Shown here in pieces: positions 16,762 to 25,153 of a DNA stretch of 44,488 nt. How positions within the stretch are numbered: the stretch's first letter is position 1; each line of letters opens with the position of its first letter. The notes beneath the pieces are model-generated. The model was given only the letters and a program-made list of their open reading frames with translations. It was not told where the DNA came from and did no database searches. The position numbers and the translations under genes are program-made. The stretch comes from a virus. The stretch lies in IMG/VR virus record IMGVR_UViG_3300032297_000176, positions 1-44,488 of that record, one strand, 5' to 3'.

Positions 16762-17493
16762 ATGGCAAAAGCACAGCAAGCAATAGACGGCGTACAGGGT
16801 AAAGACTGGAAAATCACCAGCTTGATGGGTAACCGCATCCACCCTGTAACCAAAGCCCCTAAGCACCACAACGGCACAGACATCTGGAGTCCTAACGAGC
16901 CTTGCTGGATTGAAGCACCTTATGACGCTGTTGTTGTCGAAGCTCGCAAGTCAACTGCTCCTGGTGGTGGATTCGGTAACTTTGTCACCCTGTCGCACAA
17001 GATTGCTGGCGAAGACTATGTGACCATCTACGCCCACATGCTTGACGATTCAATCAAGGTCACACCTGGTCAGAAGATTACTGCTGGAACACCTTTGGGC
17101 AAGATGGGTTCAACTGGAATGTCAACTGGCAAGCACCTTCACTGGGAGCTTCAGAAGGCTAAGAAGTACGCATGGAACGACACTGGCCTAAACTTCATCG
17201 AGCCTGTTGCCTTCTTTGATGCGCTAATCAAGCTGGAAGCTGTAAAGGGAACTGCCTCAGTTGAAACTGCACCTGACGCACCTGCTGCACCTGCTCCAGT
17301 ACATGGTCCATCTGCGCCTGCTGCACCTAAGCCAGCAGCTGCAGCTCCTGCTGGAACCTACACCGTTGTCAAGGGAGACAATCTGACTAGAATTGCTGCT
17401 CGCTACGGCACTACTGTTGCCAAGCTTGTGGAAATAAACGGAATAAAAAACGCTAACTTGATTAACGTTGGTCAAGTTATTAAATTAGGTTAA
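16762..17493 (+). CDS. Endolysin: M23 metallopeptidase with C-terminal LysM
   Basis: 243 residues, no signal peptide. The catalytic domain (about residues 15-150) has the M23 zinc ligands: H-N-G-T-D (His and Asp, near residue 37) and H-L-H-W-E (near 128), plus Y-A-H-M. An Ala/Pro linker (about 170-200) leads to a LysM domain (Y-T-V-V-K-G-D-N-L to V-G-Q-V-I-K-L) that binds peptidoglycan. It cuts peptide cross-links in the wall for lysis and needs a holin to reach it; the candidate follows ten bases later. This architecture fits a Gram-positive, here actinobacterial, host. Confidence 0.93.
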   Translation: MAKAQQAIDGVQGKDWKITSLMGNRIHPVTKAPKHHNGTDIWSPNEPCWIEAPYDAVVVEARKSTAPGGGFGNFVTLSHKIAGEDYVTIYAHMLDDSIKVTPGQKITAGTPLGKMGSTGMSTGKHLHWELQKAKKYAWNDTGLNFIEPVAFFDALIKLEAVKGTASVETAPDAPAAPAPVHGPSAPAAPKPAAAAPAGTYTVVKGDNLTRIAARYGTTVAKLVEINGIKNANLINVGQVIKLG

Positions 17494-17503
17494 GGATAAA
17501 TAC

Positions 17504-17782
17504 ATGATTTGGTTAGACATCGCTAGAAGAACTATCGCTGTTATCATTTTGAAGGTTACTGGTATCTTCGTTGGTGGAGCTGTTATTGGTCTAGAGGTAG
17601 CGGATGCCGTTGCTATGGCAGCATTTGCTGGTCTTATGGACGTAGGACAGGAGCTTTCTCGCTCTTACCTATCAGACGGCAGACTAGACCCTGAAGAGAT
17701 CAACAAAAGCTTTGGTAAGATCGCTGACTCTTCTAACAAAGGCAAGCCTGCTGAGGCTCCTAAGGACCCTGAAGGCTTCTAG
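17504..17782 (+). CDS. Holin candidate
   Basis: 92 residues. One or two hydrophobic helices occupy residues 8-50 (Ile/Val/Gly/Ala-rich), and the C-terminus is soluble, charged and Lys/Pro-rich, a common holin layout. It sits directly after the endolysin gene with an AAGGAT ribosome site. A membrane-spanning, lysis-timing role is inferred from topology and place. A second candidate with a single C-terminal membrane helix is encoded at 34552. Confidence 0.72.
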   Translation: MIWLDIARRTIAVIILKVTGIFVGGAVIGLEVADAVAMAAFAGLMDVGQELSRSYLSDGRLDPEEINKSFGKIADSSNKGKPAEAPKDPEGF

Positions 17783-17800
17783 ACACGCCGAGAGGCGAAA

Positions 17801-17830
17801 GATGCTTGACAAGATGCTTGTCAGGCTAGG
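17801..17830 (+). promoter_or_regulatory. Promoter with overlapping operator-like repeats
   Basis: TTGACA at 17806-17811 is followed by a weak -10 (TAGGCT or GGCTAA). A 12-base tandem repeat (AAGATGCTTGAC, then AAGATGCTTGTC) covers 17799-17822. Within it TGACAAG-ATG-CTTGTCA (17807-17823) forms a 7-bp inverted repeat that overlaps the -35. This looks like an operator-controlled promoter for the two genes that follow. Confidence 0.5.
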
Positions 17831-17864
17831 CTAAACCCTGAAGTACTACATGAAGGAGACGACC

Positions 17865-18089
17865 ATGCTAAAAGGGCTTACCCCGCCTGAAAAAGAATAC
17901 ATCTGCGCATTCATTAGAACTGCCGTAGATAAGCTCGACAAGGATGATTACAAGATCCTTGAGCAGAACCTTGCTGACACTAGATGGAGGCACGCTAACT
18001 TAGCCCAAGCGCTAAACGAGCGTGGTTTCAAGTGCTATGCTGATCAAGTAAGACTACACAGAACGGGCAGGTGTATTTGTGCTAAGTGA
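17865..18089 (+). CDS. Small helical, possibly DNA-binding protein, 74 aa
   Basis: Start ATG at 17865 is chosen because GAAGGAG lies just upstream; an earlier in-frame ATG at 17850 overlaps that site. The C-terminal half (A-N-L-A-Q-A-L-N-E-R-G-F to V-R-L-H-R-T-G-R-C-I-C) resembles a short helix-turn-helix with a recognition helix ending in H-R-x-G-x-C-x-C, a pattern seen in small actinophage proteins. Its promoter carries an inverted repeat that it might bind. It overlaps the metallophosphoesterase gene by 11 bases, so the two form an operon. Confidence 0.7.
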   Translation: MLKGLTPPEKEYICAFIRTAVDKLDKDDYKILEQNLADTRWRHANLAQALNERGFKCYADQVRLHRTGRCICAK

Positions 18090-19044
18090 TTTAAGGCCAC
18101 AGCCTAAATGGGATCTGGTACAGCCAGCTAAGCCCGTCTATATTAACAACCCTAAAGAGCCTAAAAAAGCTAAGTCTAAGAACAAGGTCTGGGTAGTGTT
18201 ACCGGACCCTCAGATTGGATATCGTCATATCGACGACCAGTGGTTACCATTTCATGATGAAGGCGCTATAGATGTAGCCCTTCAAATTACTAACTACCTT
18301 TACCACAATGATCGTGTTGACGGTGTGATAAACCTAGGTGACTTCCTAGACCTACCAAGCCAAGGTCGCTTTGAACAAGAGGCTGCTTTTGCTGGTACAA
18401 CTCAGGCAGCGTTTGATAGAGGCCACAAGTTCTTGCAAGAGCAAAGAGCTGCAGCTGGTCCTAATGCTGAGATTGTCTTGATCGAGGGAAACCACGATCG
18501 TAGACTTGAGAAATTTATTATGATCAACGCTGCTAGTGCGTGGGGACTCAAGCGAGCCAACATGGATGAGCTACCAGTGATGAGTATCCCTTATCTACTA
18601 AGGCTTGATGAGATCGGAGTACAGTACATTGATGCCTACCCAGCGGGAGCCTATTGGCTTACTGATAGTCTCAGGGCCATCCACGGAAACAAAGCAAGGT
18701 CAAACGGATCAACAGCAGCCGCTTACACCAACTCAGACCCACACATTTCAACTATATTTGGACACTCCCACAGACTCGAAATTCAGTCCAAGACAGTCTT
18801 TAACCGTGACGGATCTATCAAGTCTGTCGCCGTCAGCCCGGGCTGCTTATGTCGAGTTGATGGAGCGGTTCCTAGTGTTAATGGATCCACACACATTGAC
18901 GGAACTTCGGCCAGATACTACGAGAACTGGCAAAACGGAATCTTGATTGTAACTATTGAAGACGAGAAGCCATACTTTGAGCTAGTGCAGATTAATGATG
19001 CGGTGGCTTACTTTAGAGGACAGAAGTTTACTTCTAAGAAGTAG
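18079..19044 (+). CDS. Calcineurin-like metallophosphoesterase
   Basis: 321 residues with GTG start. Metal-binding motifs in order: P-D-P-Q-I-G near residue 44 (Gln in place of the usual His of D-x-H), G-D-F-L-D near 90, E-G-N-H-D near 139, H-G-N near 201 and G-H-S-H near 227. The family hydrolyses phosphomonoesters or phosphodiesters; phage members are thought to act on DNA ends or nucleotides, but the substrate is not set by sequence. It ends 11 bases inside the convergent HNH gene. The first-motif substitution is odd but known in some phage relatives. Confidence 0.87.
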   Translation: MLSDLRPQPKWDLVQPAKPVYINNPKEPKKAKSKNKVWVVLPDPQIGYRHIDDQWLPFHDEGAIDVALQITNYLYHNDRVDGVINLGDFLDLPSQGRFEQEAAFAGTTQAAFDRGHKFLQEQRAAAGPNAEIVLIEGNHDRRLEKFIMINAASAWGLKRANMDELPVMSIPYLLRLDEIGVQYIDAYPAGAYWLTDSLRAIHGNKARSNGSTAAAYTNSDPHISTIFGHSHRLEIQSKTVFNRDGSIKSVAVSPGCLCRVDGAVPSVNGSTHIDGTSARYYENWQNGILIVTIEDEKPYFELVQINDAVAYFRGQKFTSKK

Positions 19045-19636
19045 CTTCGTCTACTCTACGCTTTTCTGCTTCTAGGATTTGCTCCAGAGTTGCCTTAGTA
19101 ACTGAATCATGAGCTTCGTAAGGACCTTTAGGTATAAACGGTAGCGTGTGATCAGGGCGATCTCCATAGTGCGGATCATTCACAGCGTGCCAAGTGTTGT
19201 GGCAGTAATCACAGATCCTGTGTACGTTACCCTCAGCATTGTTCATTGTATTCTTGTCTGGCCCGTGGTGTCGATCAGAAGCAGGGCGACCTAGGCAACC
19301 AACAATAGGAACAACTCCACCACCGGCTTTAGCTAGGTTGGCCCATTCGCAAACCATACCCACTTCAATAGGGTACATCTGGGCTGCACGTTTTCTACCC
19401 GTAGACAGGGGATCCTTGTACTTGTCTATGTCCTTGTAAGCCTCGTAGCCGTCATCAATGTAGCCACTGTCCTTATCGCCCTCTATGACGTCTCCTGCGG
19501 ACTTTACGTCACCGCTAGCGGTAAAGACTATCTCTCCCCCACAGCAGCACTCCTGCACGGTGTCTGACCACGCCTCGTGGCATTCATTGTGGAAGCCGGA
19601 TCTGCAACTAAAGCAGAAGTCACCGCCAGTACTCAT
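19034..19636 (-). CDS. HNH endonuclease-like zinc protein
   Basis: 200 residues. An N-terminal Cys/His cluster (C-F-S-C ... H-N-E-C-H ... C-C-C) looks like a zinc knuckle. The HNH core lies at about residues 93-155: V-C-E-W, V-G-C-L-G, D-R-H-H-G-P-D, then N-V-H-R-I-C-D-Y-C-H. Start ATG 19636 overlaps the end of the primase gene by 17 bases and has a GGGAGAG site seven bases upstream. HNH proteins nick DNA for packaging, homing or defence; because it closes the replication operon, a replication or recombination role is plausible. It is not an intron insertion by any visible sign. Confidence 0.78.
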   Translation of the reverse strand: MSTGGDFCFSCRSGFHNECHEAWSDTVQECCCGGEIVFTASGDVKSAGDVIEGDKDSGYIDDGYEAYKDIDKYKDPLSTGRKRAAQMYPIEVGMVCEWANLAKAGGGVVPIVGCLGRPASDRHHGPDKNTMNNAEGNVHRICDYCHNTWHAVNDPHYGDRPDHTLPFIPKGPYEAHDSVTKATLEQILEAEKRRVDEATS

Positions 19637-22106
19637 CTTTTTGCTCTCCCGCCATGTCCTTCGGCGTTGGGTTCAGGCTCAGTAGCTCAATGCCACTGAA
19701 CATTCTAATACCCATCAATTCTACCTCTGGAACGTTCATACGGGAGCGAACCTCACGGTTAAGGGCATTCTGGGTAATAGGACGCTCACCGTTGTCGTCA
19801 CACCAGTCACGGTAGGCATTAAAGACAGCCGTCTTGGTAGCGCTACCGTTGCTTGCAGCCACGACACGCTCATCAAGGAACTTAGCAATGTGATCTTCTT
19901 CATGACGGTACTCAAGGGTTGATAGGCGTACGCTGTTAGGCTCGTTGAAGCCCTGAGTGGTAACCCTTACAGCTCCCTTGATCATCCAGTCCAAGATGCC
20001 AGCACCTTCAGTCTCGATCATTAGCTGAGCAAAGTTTTCTTTCTGGCGATCCTTAGGGATCGTTACCCTGAAGTCCATCTTGCGAAGTCTTCTCCAGAAT
20101 CCATCACCACCGGACTTAACAGCAGGCAAGTGGTTCACCGCCAAGAACAATGTGTGAGTTGGCTTGAAGTCAAAGAAGTTTTTATTCATGAAGCGTGCTG
20201 ATAGCATGTCGCCACCAGTAAGCATCTTTACACGTGACTCATTGAACTTACCGTCAGGCCTTGTCTCAGATGCCATTGCAAAGCGGATACCACGCAAACG
20301 AGCGATCTCAGTTGGGTGGGTGCTTGCGTTAGTGTCGAGCAAGAAGTTTTCAGGCATCGATGCTGAGTAGTCACCAAGGATGCCGGCAACTACATCTAGA
20401 AGCGTGGATTTTCCGTTAGCTCCGGATCCAGCGAGCACAGGAAGCACATGGTACCGTGCGTCTCCAAACAAAGACGCTCCGAGCAACTCCTGCAGATAGT
20501 TAATTCTGTCTTCTTCTTGGATGACCTCTCTAAGGAATGCCTCCCAGATTGGAGTGGGGATTGCCTTAGGTGTAACTGTAGTCTGGCGTGTATTGAGATC
20601 AAGGCCCTTGAGAGCAGGTCGAATCTCACCTGTCTGGAGATTAACAATGCCGTTTGGAGTGCATAGGTCGTTGGCTTGCGAATCGAGCTCAATAGCCTGT
20701 ACGAGAACCTCTGGGTCCGTTCCTGCGAGCGTAATAGCATTTACTATCCTTTCTTTGTTTGATGATCCCTGGGCCCACTTGAGCTGATCTCCAGAGATCT
20801 GAGTCTGCTCAACAAACTGAGCAGCATCGATTGCCATTTGCATAATTGATTTGTCTTTGTCGAATACGTAACGTCCACCATCCCAGAAGTACCATCCAAC
20901 ATCAGGCACGTACTTAAATCTGCCTTCGGAGAAGTACACCAGTCTTCTGGCGTTAGCTGCATCAGTGCGTCCATAAGTGCCGTAAGTGCTCTCGTAAAGA
21001 AGAGCTAACTCTTCCTGAGAACGCTCGACGTTAGCTGATGGCTCCCCAAGGACGCTGGTTGGGTCGCCTACTAAAAAATCCGAGTGCTGGTGTTGTCTTA
21101 GCTCGTTGCGAAGCTTTTCCTCGGTAAAGGTCTCAACCTTAGCTACAGCCCACTGTGAAGCTGATCCGATCTCGCCTTGGTTCATTGGCCTTGATAACCC
21201 CTGAGTCAAGAAGTACTCAAACCTCTCGCCTGCACGCTTGATCAGATCTTCTTTAGTGTCCGGGGTGATGCAACCATTGCGGTGTGCTGAATGGATCAGC
21301 ACTAACTGCTGTAGTAGCCAGCCGTGCCTGCTCTTAGGTACACCGTTGGTAGGTCTAATGCCAGCGTAAAGAGTTGGGGTGAACTGGCAGTCATTAGCAG
21401 CGAACTGCCACTTGTCTGAGGTGCTTACAGGATCGTAGCTGTCAGGAAGACTGTGCTCGTTAGTGATGCCGTGCGCAATAAGGATCTCATTGATCTCGTC
21501 GATCGAGACCGGACGCCAGTCCTTCGGGAAGATCGCGCTAACCCTCTTAGGGTTCTCTGCATCCTTCATGTTCTGAGAGCCGGGGACTCTAAAGATCCTT
21601 GGTAGGTCAAACACGGAGTCTAAATTCGTTTCCATCGTTCCACCCAGGAACTTGCAGAAGACTCCCCATCGGTTCAGTACACCTTGCGCTAGACCAAAGT
21701 CATACTCTTCTTCTAGATCGATAGACCAGTATGGCTGAATGCCGTGTCCGGAGAATACGATTGCACTAGGACCAACACCGATCAGTGAGGTAAGTGTGTC
21801 CATAAACAACTTCGCGTTGCGTGCTGATCCTGCACCACCATCCTTGTAATCGATGTCAATGTAGAATGCTGCAAGTCTTGTGATGTCTTGTGCGGTAGCT
21901 CTACCGTTAACCGATGAGGGGTTGATCTCAAACCAGATGTTGTTACCAAGATCATCGAGTGCGTCAACAACCGAGTCAACTAAGTCAACCTTGATTGTCT
22001 TTGCAGTAAATCTTTGCGCCGGCGACTGATAGCAGATCGTTACAGCGTCTTCGTCCGTGCGACCTAAGCGGTGCAGGAGCTCCTTGAATTGGGATGGTGA
22101 GTCCAT
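19620..22106 (-). CDS. PrimPol-SF3 primase-helicase
   Basis: 828 residues from ATG 22106 (GAAAGGAT ribosome site); the open frame extends further upstream through a hairpin and is not likely translated. N-terminal primase-polymerase domain (about 1-270): Y-I-D-I-D carries the catalytic Asp pair near residue 83 and S-G-H-G lies near 116. A D5-type linker region precedes a superfamily 3 helicase (about 560-720) with Walker A GSGANGKST and a following M-A-S-E-T-R segment. It would prime and unwind the origin and recruit host polymerase, since no phage DNA polymerase is visible. It is the core of the replication operon, downstream of the OB-fold gene. Confidence 0.92.
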   Translation of the reverse strand: MDSPSQFKELLHRLGRTDEDAVTICYQSPAQRFTAKTIKVDLVDSVVDALDDLGNNIWFEINPSSVNGRATAQDITRLAAFYIDIDYKDGGAGSARNAKLFMDTLTSLIGVGPSAIVFSGHGIQPYWSIDLEEEYDFGLAQGVLNRWGVFCKFLGGTMETNLDSVFDLPRIFRVPGSQNMKDAENPKRVSAIFPKDWRPVSIDEINEILIAHGITNEHSLPDSYDPVSTSDKWQFAANDCQFTPTLYAGIRPTNGVPKSRHGWLLQQLVLIHSAHRNGCITPDTKEDLIKRAGERFEYFLTQGLSRPMNQGEIGSASQWAVAKVETFTEEKLRNELRQHQHSDFLVGDPTSVLGEPSANVERSQEELALLYESTYGTYGRTDAANARRLVYFSEGRFKYVPDVGWYFWDGGRYVFDKDKSIMQMAIDAAQFVEQTQISGDQLKWAQGSSNKERIVNAITLAGTDPEVLVQAIELDSQANDLCTPNGIVNLQTGEIRPALKGLDLNTRQTTVTPKAIPTPIWEAFLREVIQEEDRINYLQELLGASLFGDARYHVLPVLAGSGANGKSTLLDVVAGILGDYSASMPENFLLDTNASTHPTEIARLRGIRFAMASETRPDGKFNESRVKMLTGGDMLSARFMNKNFFDFKPTHTLFLAVNHLPAVKSGGDGFWRRLRKMDFRVTIPKDRQKENFAQLMIETEGAGILDWMIKGAVRVTTQGFNEPNSVRLSTLEYRHEEDHIAKFLDERVVAASNGSATKTAVFNAYRDWCDDNGERPITQNALNREVRSRMNVPEVELMGIRMFSGIELLSLNPTPKDMAGEQKDEYWR

Positions 22107-22126
22107 AATAATCCTTTCGGTGTAGA

Positions 22127-22174
22127 GTGTGACGGGCCTCGTTGAAAGGAGGGAAAGGACGAGGCCCGTCACAC
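22127..22174 (-). terminator. 16-bp hairpin between OB-fold and primase genes
   Basis: Arms 22127-22142 and 22159-22174 are perfectly complementary (GTGTGACGGGCCTCGT), with a 16-base loop that is all pyrimidines except one base on the minus strand. No T-tract follows on the minus strand, so complete termination is unlikely. It sits between a stop codon and the next ribosome site, as do the hairpins at 3664 and 27771. It could attenuate, stabilise or process the message, or be a DNA-level site such as an origin element. Confidence 0.7.
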
Positions 22175-22180
22175 GTTTTG

Positions 22181-22807
22181 TTAGAAGGTTAGGGAGGCGT
22201 TTACTGCCTCAACACTAACTCCTAAGTTTTCTGCGATCTCAGCTGCATCAAAGCCGTTGCTCTGCAATGTGTTTGCAATGCCTGCCTGCTTTGGTGTCAG
22301 CCCCTCTATTTTAGCACCCTTTACCTCAGTGGCACCAGACGATAGTAGTGCGTCCACTGCTGGGTTAGAGGTTGCTGGTGATAGCTCAATGCCGTAAAGC
22401 TTTACGTCATTGTAACGAGGGTTCTTGGCTGGCTTGGTGCCGGTCAAGGTGATCTTGAAGCGTGAGCCAATCTCTAGCTTAGAGAGTCCCTTACGCTTCA
22501 GTTCTTCTTTTGCAGCGGTTAGCTTCTGGCCGAATAGGAACACGCGGCGCTCGCCATTGTCCTCGTCGTCAGATGGATCGCTGTAGTCGGTGTCTAGAGT
22601 AACTTCGATCTGGAGCTTAGGCTTACCGTCATCCCAGTACTCTAGCTTTGTAGGGTCGTCGTAGTTACGCACTTGCACAGTTCGTAGTCCGGCGATGGTT
22701 CCTTCATAAGAGTCTCCGACCTTGAAGTCCTTGAAGGATAGTGACTTGGAGCCACCACCTGCAAGTAGGTCATCGACGCTTGGTAGGTTCTCGTTCAGTT
22801 CTGTCAT
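22181..22807 (-). CDS. Putative single-stranded DNA-binding (OB-fold-like) protein
   Basis: 208 residues. The central part (about 25-145) is beta-rich with a G-D-S-Y-E-G-T-I strand, L-Q-I-E-V-T-L-D, R-R-V-F-L-F-G and F-K-I-T-L-T-G-T-K, a strand order compatible with an OB fold. An acidic loop (DYSDPSDDEDNG) sits in the middle. The C-terminal 45 residues form a UBA-like three-helix segment (G-L-T-P-K-Q-A-G to A-E-I-A-E-N-L-G). It lies between the Cas4-like nuclease and primase genes, the usual place of an ssDNA-binding protein. Identity is inferred, not proven. Confidence 0.55.
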   Translation of the reverse strand: MTELNENLPSVDDLLAGGGSKSLSFKDFKVGDSYEGTIAGLRTVQVRNYDDPTKLEYWDDGKPKLQIEVTLDTDYSDPSDDEDNGERRVFLFGQKLTAAKEELKRKGLSKLEIGSRFKITLTGTKPAKNPRYNDVKLYGIELSPATSNPAVDALLSSGATEVKGAKIEGLTPKQAGIANTLQSNGFDAAEIAENLGVSVEAVNASLTF

Positions 22808-22833
22808 TTTATAGTTTCCTTAGTTTGTATAGT

Positions 22834-23595
22834 TTAGATCATCGACTCGACGTCAGAATGATTTGTTTGTTCATATCGACGGCAACTAAAGCAGAAGCTT
22901 GCCTTCGGTTGTTTGTCTATCACCTTGTCCCAACCAACTAACTCAGCTGCATCGATCAACGATTCAAGCTGTGCTAGTGCTTCGGTGGCGATCTCTTTTT
23001 CGTAGCGGAGCATTACTACTACCGCATCCTCGAGCTTCGCATCCCTAGGTAGGAATGTAAGTGATACATGGCTAACCTTGTAGCCTTTTTGTTCCCAGCC
23101 ATAGCCGTAAAGCATTGCCTGGATTCTGTACTGCTCCTTGATCTTCCCTCTACGGGCTTCAGCAAGTGCAGAATCACCAACGACCTTCCAATCGTTGACA
23201 ATCCCGGACCATCCTGCATCGCCTGTGAAGGCCATCATGTCGCATGATCCGGTAAGTTTTAGATCCTTGTACTCGTGAACAAATAAACGTTCTTCGAGTT
23301 TGTAGTCAAGTGGGTAACGTTCGTTGAACCCACGCTCAAGTGCATCGTGTACTGCAGTTCCGATGAATGGGAACCATGCACCATCAATATCTCTTGGTGT
23401 CTTAGCTAGCTTGCGAGCGACACACTTACGGCAGTCCATCCCGACTTCGCTGATGCCGATCTCGATCTGCTTCGATCTCTCTGTAATGAATAGCTCTGGT
23501 ATACGAGCAATCCAAGTCTGAGCTGAAGCTAGGGCAACTTGATCCTTGCCATCGTAGTCTTTTTCCTCGACTCCGAGGATGGTGATTTTAGCCAT
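22834..23595 (-). CDS. Cas4-like PD-(D/E)xK exonuclease with Fe-S cysteines
   Basis: 253 residues. Motifs in order: D-C-R-K-C (about residues 54-58), G-T-A-V-H (near 78), G-S-C-D-M-M with the catalytic Asp (near 117), V-N-D-W-K-V with the D-x-K pair (near 134), the Q-Y-R-I-Q-A-M-L-Y-G-Y helix (near 154), and a C-terminal C-F-S-C (near 236). Two CxxC pairs at the ends are the hallmark of the 4Fe-4S Cas4/AddB-type nucleases. It likely trims DNA ends in recombination and acts with the helicase, whose stop overlaps its start by 8 bases. No CRISPR array is near, so an adaptation role is not supported. Confidence 0.85.
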   Translation of the reverse strand: MAKITILGVEEKDYDGKDQVALASAQTWIARIPELFITERSKQIEIGISEVGMDCRKCVARKLAKTPRDIDGAWFPFIGTAVHDALERGFNERYPLDYKLEERLFVHEYKDLKLTGSCDMMAFTGDAGWSGIVNDWKVVGDSALAEARRGKIKEQYRIQAMLYGYGWEQKGYKVSHVSLTFLPRDAKLEDAVVVMLRYEKEIATEALAQLESLIDAAELVGWDKVIDKQPKASFCFSCRRYEQTNHSDVESMI

Positions 23596-25153
23596 TTTTC
23601 TCTCCTTCTGAGATGTTTACACTATCATGACCGTCCGACATTTTTGACAACACGCGGATCTTCTCAAGAATTTTTTTCTCGAAGTCGATGCCACGCCGGC
23701 CATCCATGGACTGACGTGTGATCTGGTACCGCTTTGATACCTTCTGGGCCACTGCCTGATCTATGGTACCGATGGCTAGTAGGTTCCAGATAACTACTTG
23801 GTGGTTCCTTGAGGCACGGTGCACCCGGTCCTCGATCTGCTCAATCATGTCAGGGTCATAAGGTAGGTCAAACATGATCAGGTCATCAGCTGCATCCAAT
23901 GTGATACCAACACCCATGCGACCTGATAGAAGCATTATGTTTAGATCACCGTCTTGAAAGTCATGCTGTAATTGGGTACGCATCAATTGAGGGGTGCTAC
24001 CGTCGATCACAGCCGAGTTGTAGCCGAGTGCCGAGAGTTCTGTTTGTAACCAGCCGAGAACCATTGAGAATTGGCTAGCGATCACAACCTTGCCTCGACC
24101 TTCATCAAAGCCACGCTCATTCAGCCATTCGATTAGCCACTCAAGCTTGGATGACTTGCCACCAACTAGTGGCACAGGGTTCTGAGGATCCTTGGTCCAT
24201 TGGCAGGATGAGATCTGCCTTGCTCGTAATGCAAACACCATAGCCGATGCAGTCACGCGATCATCCTCTAGGGCCTTCTGCTTATCTTCGTATGCGTTCT
24301 TTATAGCTTGGCCATAGTCAAGCTTCTGCTCCTTGCTGAGCTCGATCTCAACATAGTTGTACTGCTTGTCCGGAAGATCCTTGAGTACTTCTTTCTTGGT
24401 ACGCCGGATGATCACATCATCCTCGTTATCAGCCCAGCGACGTTCGTTCTTGAGAGTACCGATAGCTTTGATCGTTCTATTGCGAGCGACTTGCTTTTCA
24501 TATACCCAGAAGTTTTCTTCAAGCCATGCCCAGCGTGAGTACTTGGCAAAGGTTGCAGGTTTTAGAAACTTGTATGTGCCGTATCTATTCTCGAGCTTGC
24601 CTCGATCCGGTGTACCGGATACCGCGATGCGATGTTGCACGTAACTAAACTTAGATAGTCCTAACCAGAATGTAGTTAGCTTACGATCGTTCAAGATCGG
24701 TAGTACTAGGTGCGACTCGTCTATGACGATCGCTGTGAAGTGTGTTTCAAATAGTTGTGGCACTCGAGGGCCTTTACCCTTTTTCCATTCGAGCAACGCG
24801 TGGTTAGCGATCACGATTGCAGGCAGGCCCGAGTCCGATTGCATGGCATCTTGGTAACGCTTCACACGCTGAGGTGTGGTGCCATAAGAAAGATCGATGA
24901 TCTCTACCGGTGACGATGGTATGAGGTAGCGTTCAATAGTGTCACGCCATGCTGTCTGGGCGGCAACGATCGGTGTAAGGATCAGTGTCATCTGGCCCGG
25001 CCTAGTAAATAGCTTGAGCTCTTCGAGTGAGGAGAGTACTTCAAGCGTCTTACCCAGCCCGGGTTGATCAGCTAGCAGGGCGATCTCTCGCTCTACTATC
25101 CGATCAACCGCGAGCTTTTGGTAATCGAATAGAACGTCGTTATAGATTGTCAA
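23588..25153 (-). CDS. SNF2-type superfamily 2 DNA helicase/translocase
   Basis: 521 residues. A Q-motif-like F-D-Y-Q lies near residue 10, Walker A D-Q-P-G-L-G-K-T near 36, a DESH box (I-D-E-S-H) near 148, S-G-T-P near 180, and a C-terminal RecA domain with V-I-A-S-Q-F-S, a G-V-G-I-T-L-D-A-A-D motif and Q-I-E-D-R-V-H-R-A-S-R motif VI. The start is TTG, overlapping the WhiB stop; motifs begin so close to the N-terminus that no later start is possible. It remodels branched DNA in replication or recombination, paired with the Cas4-like nuclease. Confidence 0.92.
   Translation of the reverse strand: MTIYNDVLFDYQKLAVDRIVEREIALLADQPGLGKTLEVLSSLEELKLFTRPGQMTLILTPIVAAQTAWRDTIERYLIPSSPVEIIDLSYGTTPQRVKRYQDAMQSDSGLPAIVIANHALLEWKKGKGPRVPQLFETHFTAIVIDESHLVLPILNDRKLTTFWLGLSKFSYVQHRIAVSGTPDRGKLENRYGTYKFLKPATFAKYSRWAWLEENFWVYEKQVARNRTIKAIGTLKNERRWADNEDDVIIRRTKKEVLKDLPDKQYNYVEIELSKEQKLDYGQAIKNAYEDKQKALEDDRVTASAMVFALRARQISSCQWTKDPQNPVPLVGGKSSKLEWLIEWLNERGFDEGRGKVVIASQFSMVLGWLQTELSALGYNSAVIDGSTPQLMRTQLQHDFQDGDLNIMLLSGRMGVGITLDAADDLIMFDLPYDPDMIEQIEDRVHRASRNHQVVIWNLLAIGTIDQAVAQKVSKRYQITRQSMDGRRGIDFEKKILEKIRVLSKMSDGHDSVNISEGEKNG

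Noticed and set aside
22107-22172. N-terminal 22-codon extension of the primase gene
   Set aside because: It would translate through the 16-bp hairpin and lacks a ribosome site; the start at 22106 has one.
19566-22890. A 16-base match (coding F-C-F-S-C-R) between the HNH and Cas4-like genes as a sign of gene conversion
   Set aside because: The match is confined to a Cys motif and is short; chance or common metal-site coding suffices.
22834-23595. Cas4-like nuclease taken as part of a CRISPR adaptation system
   Set aside because: No cas1, cas2 or repeat-spacer array is present, and the neighbours are replication genes.
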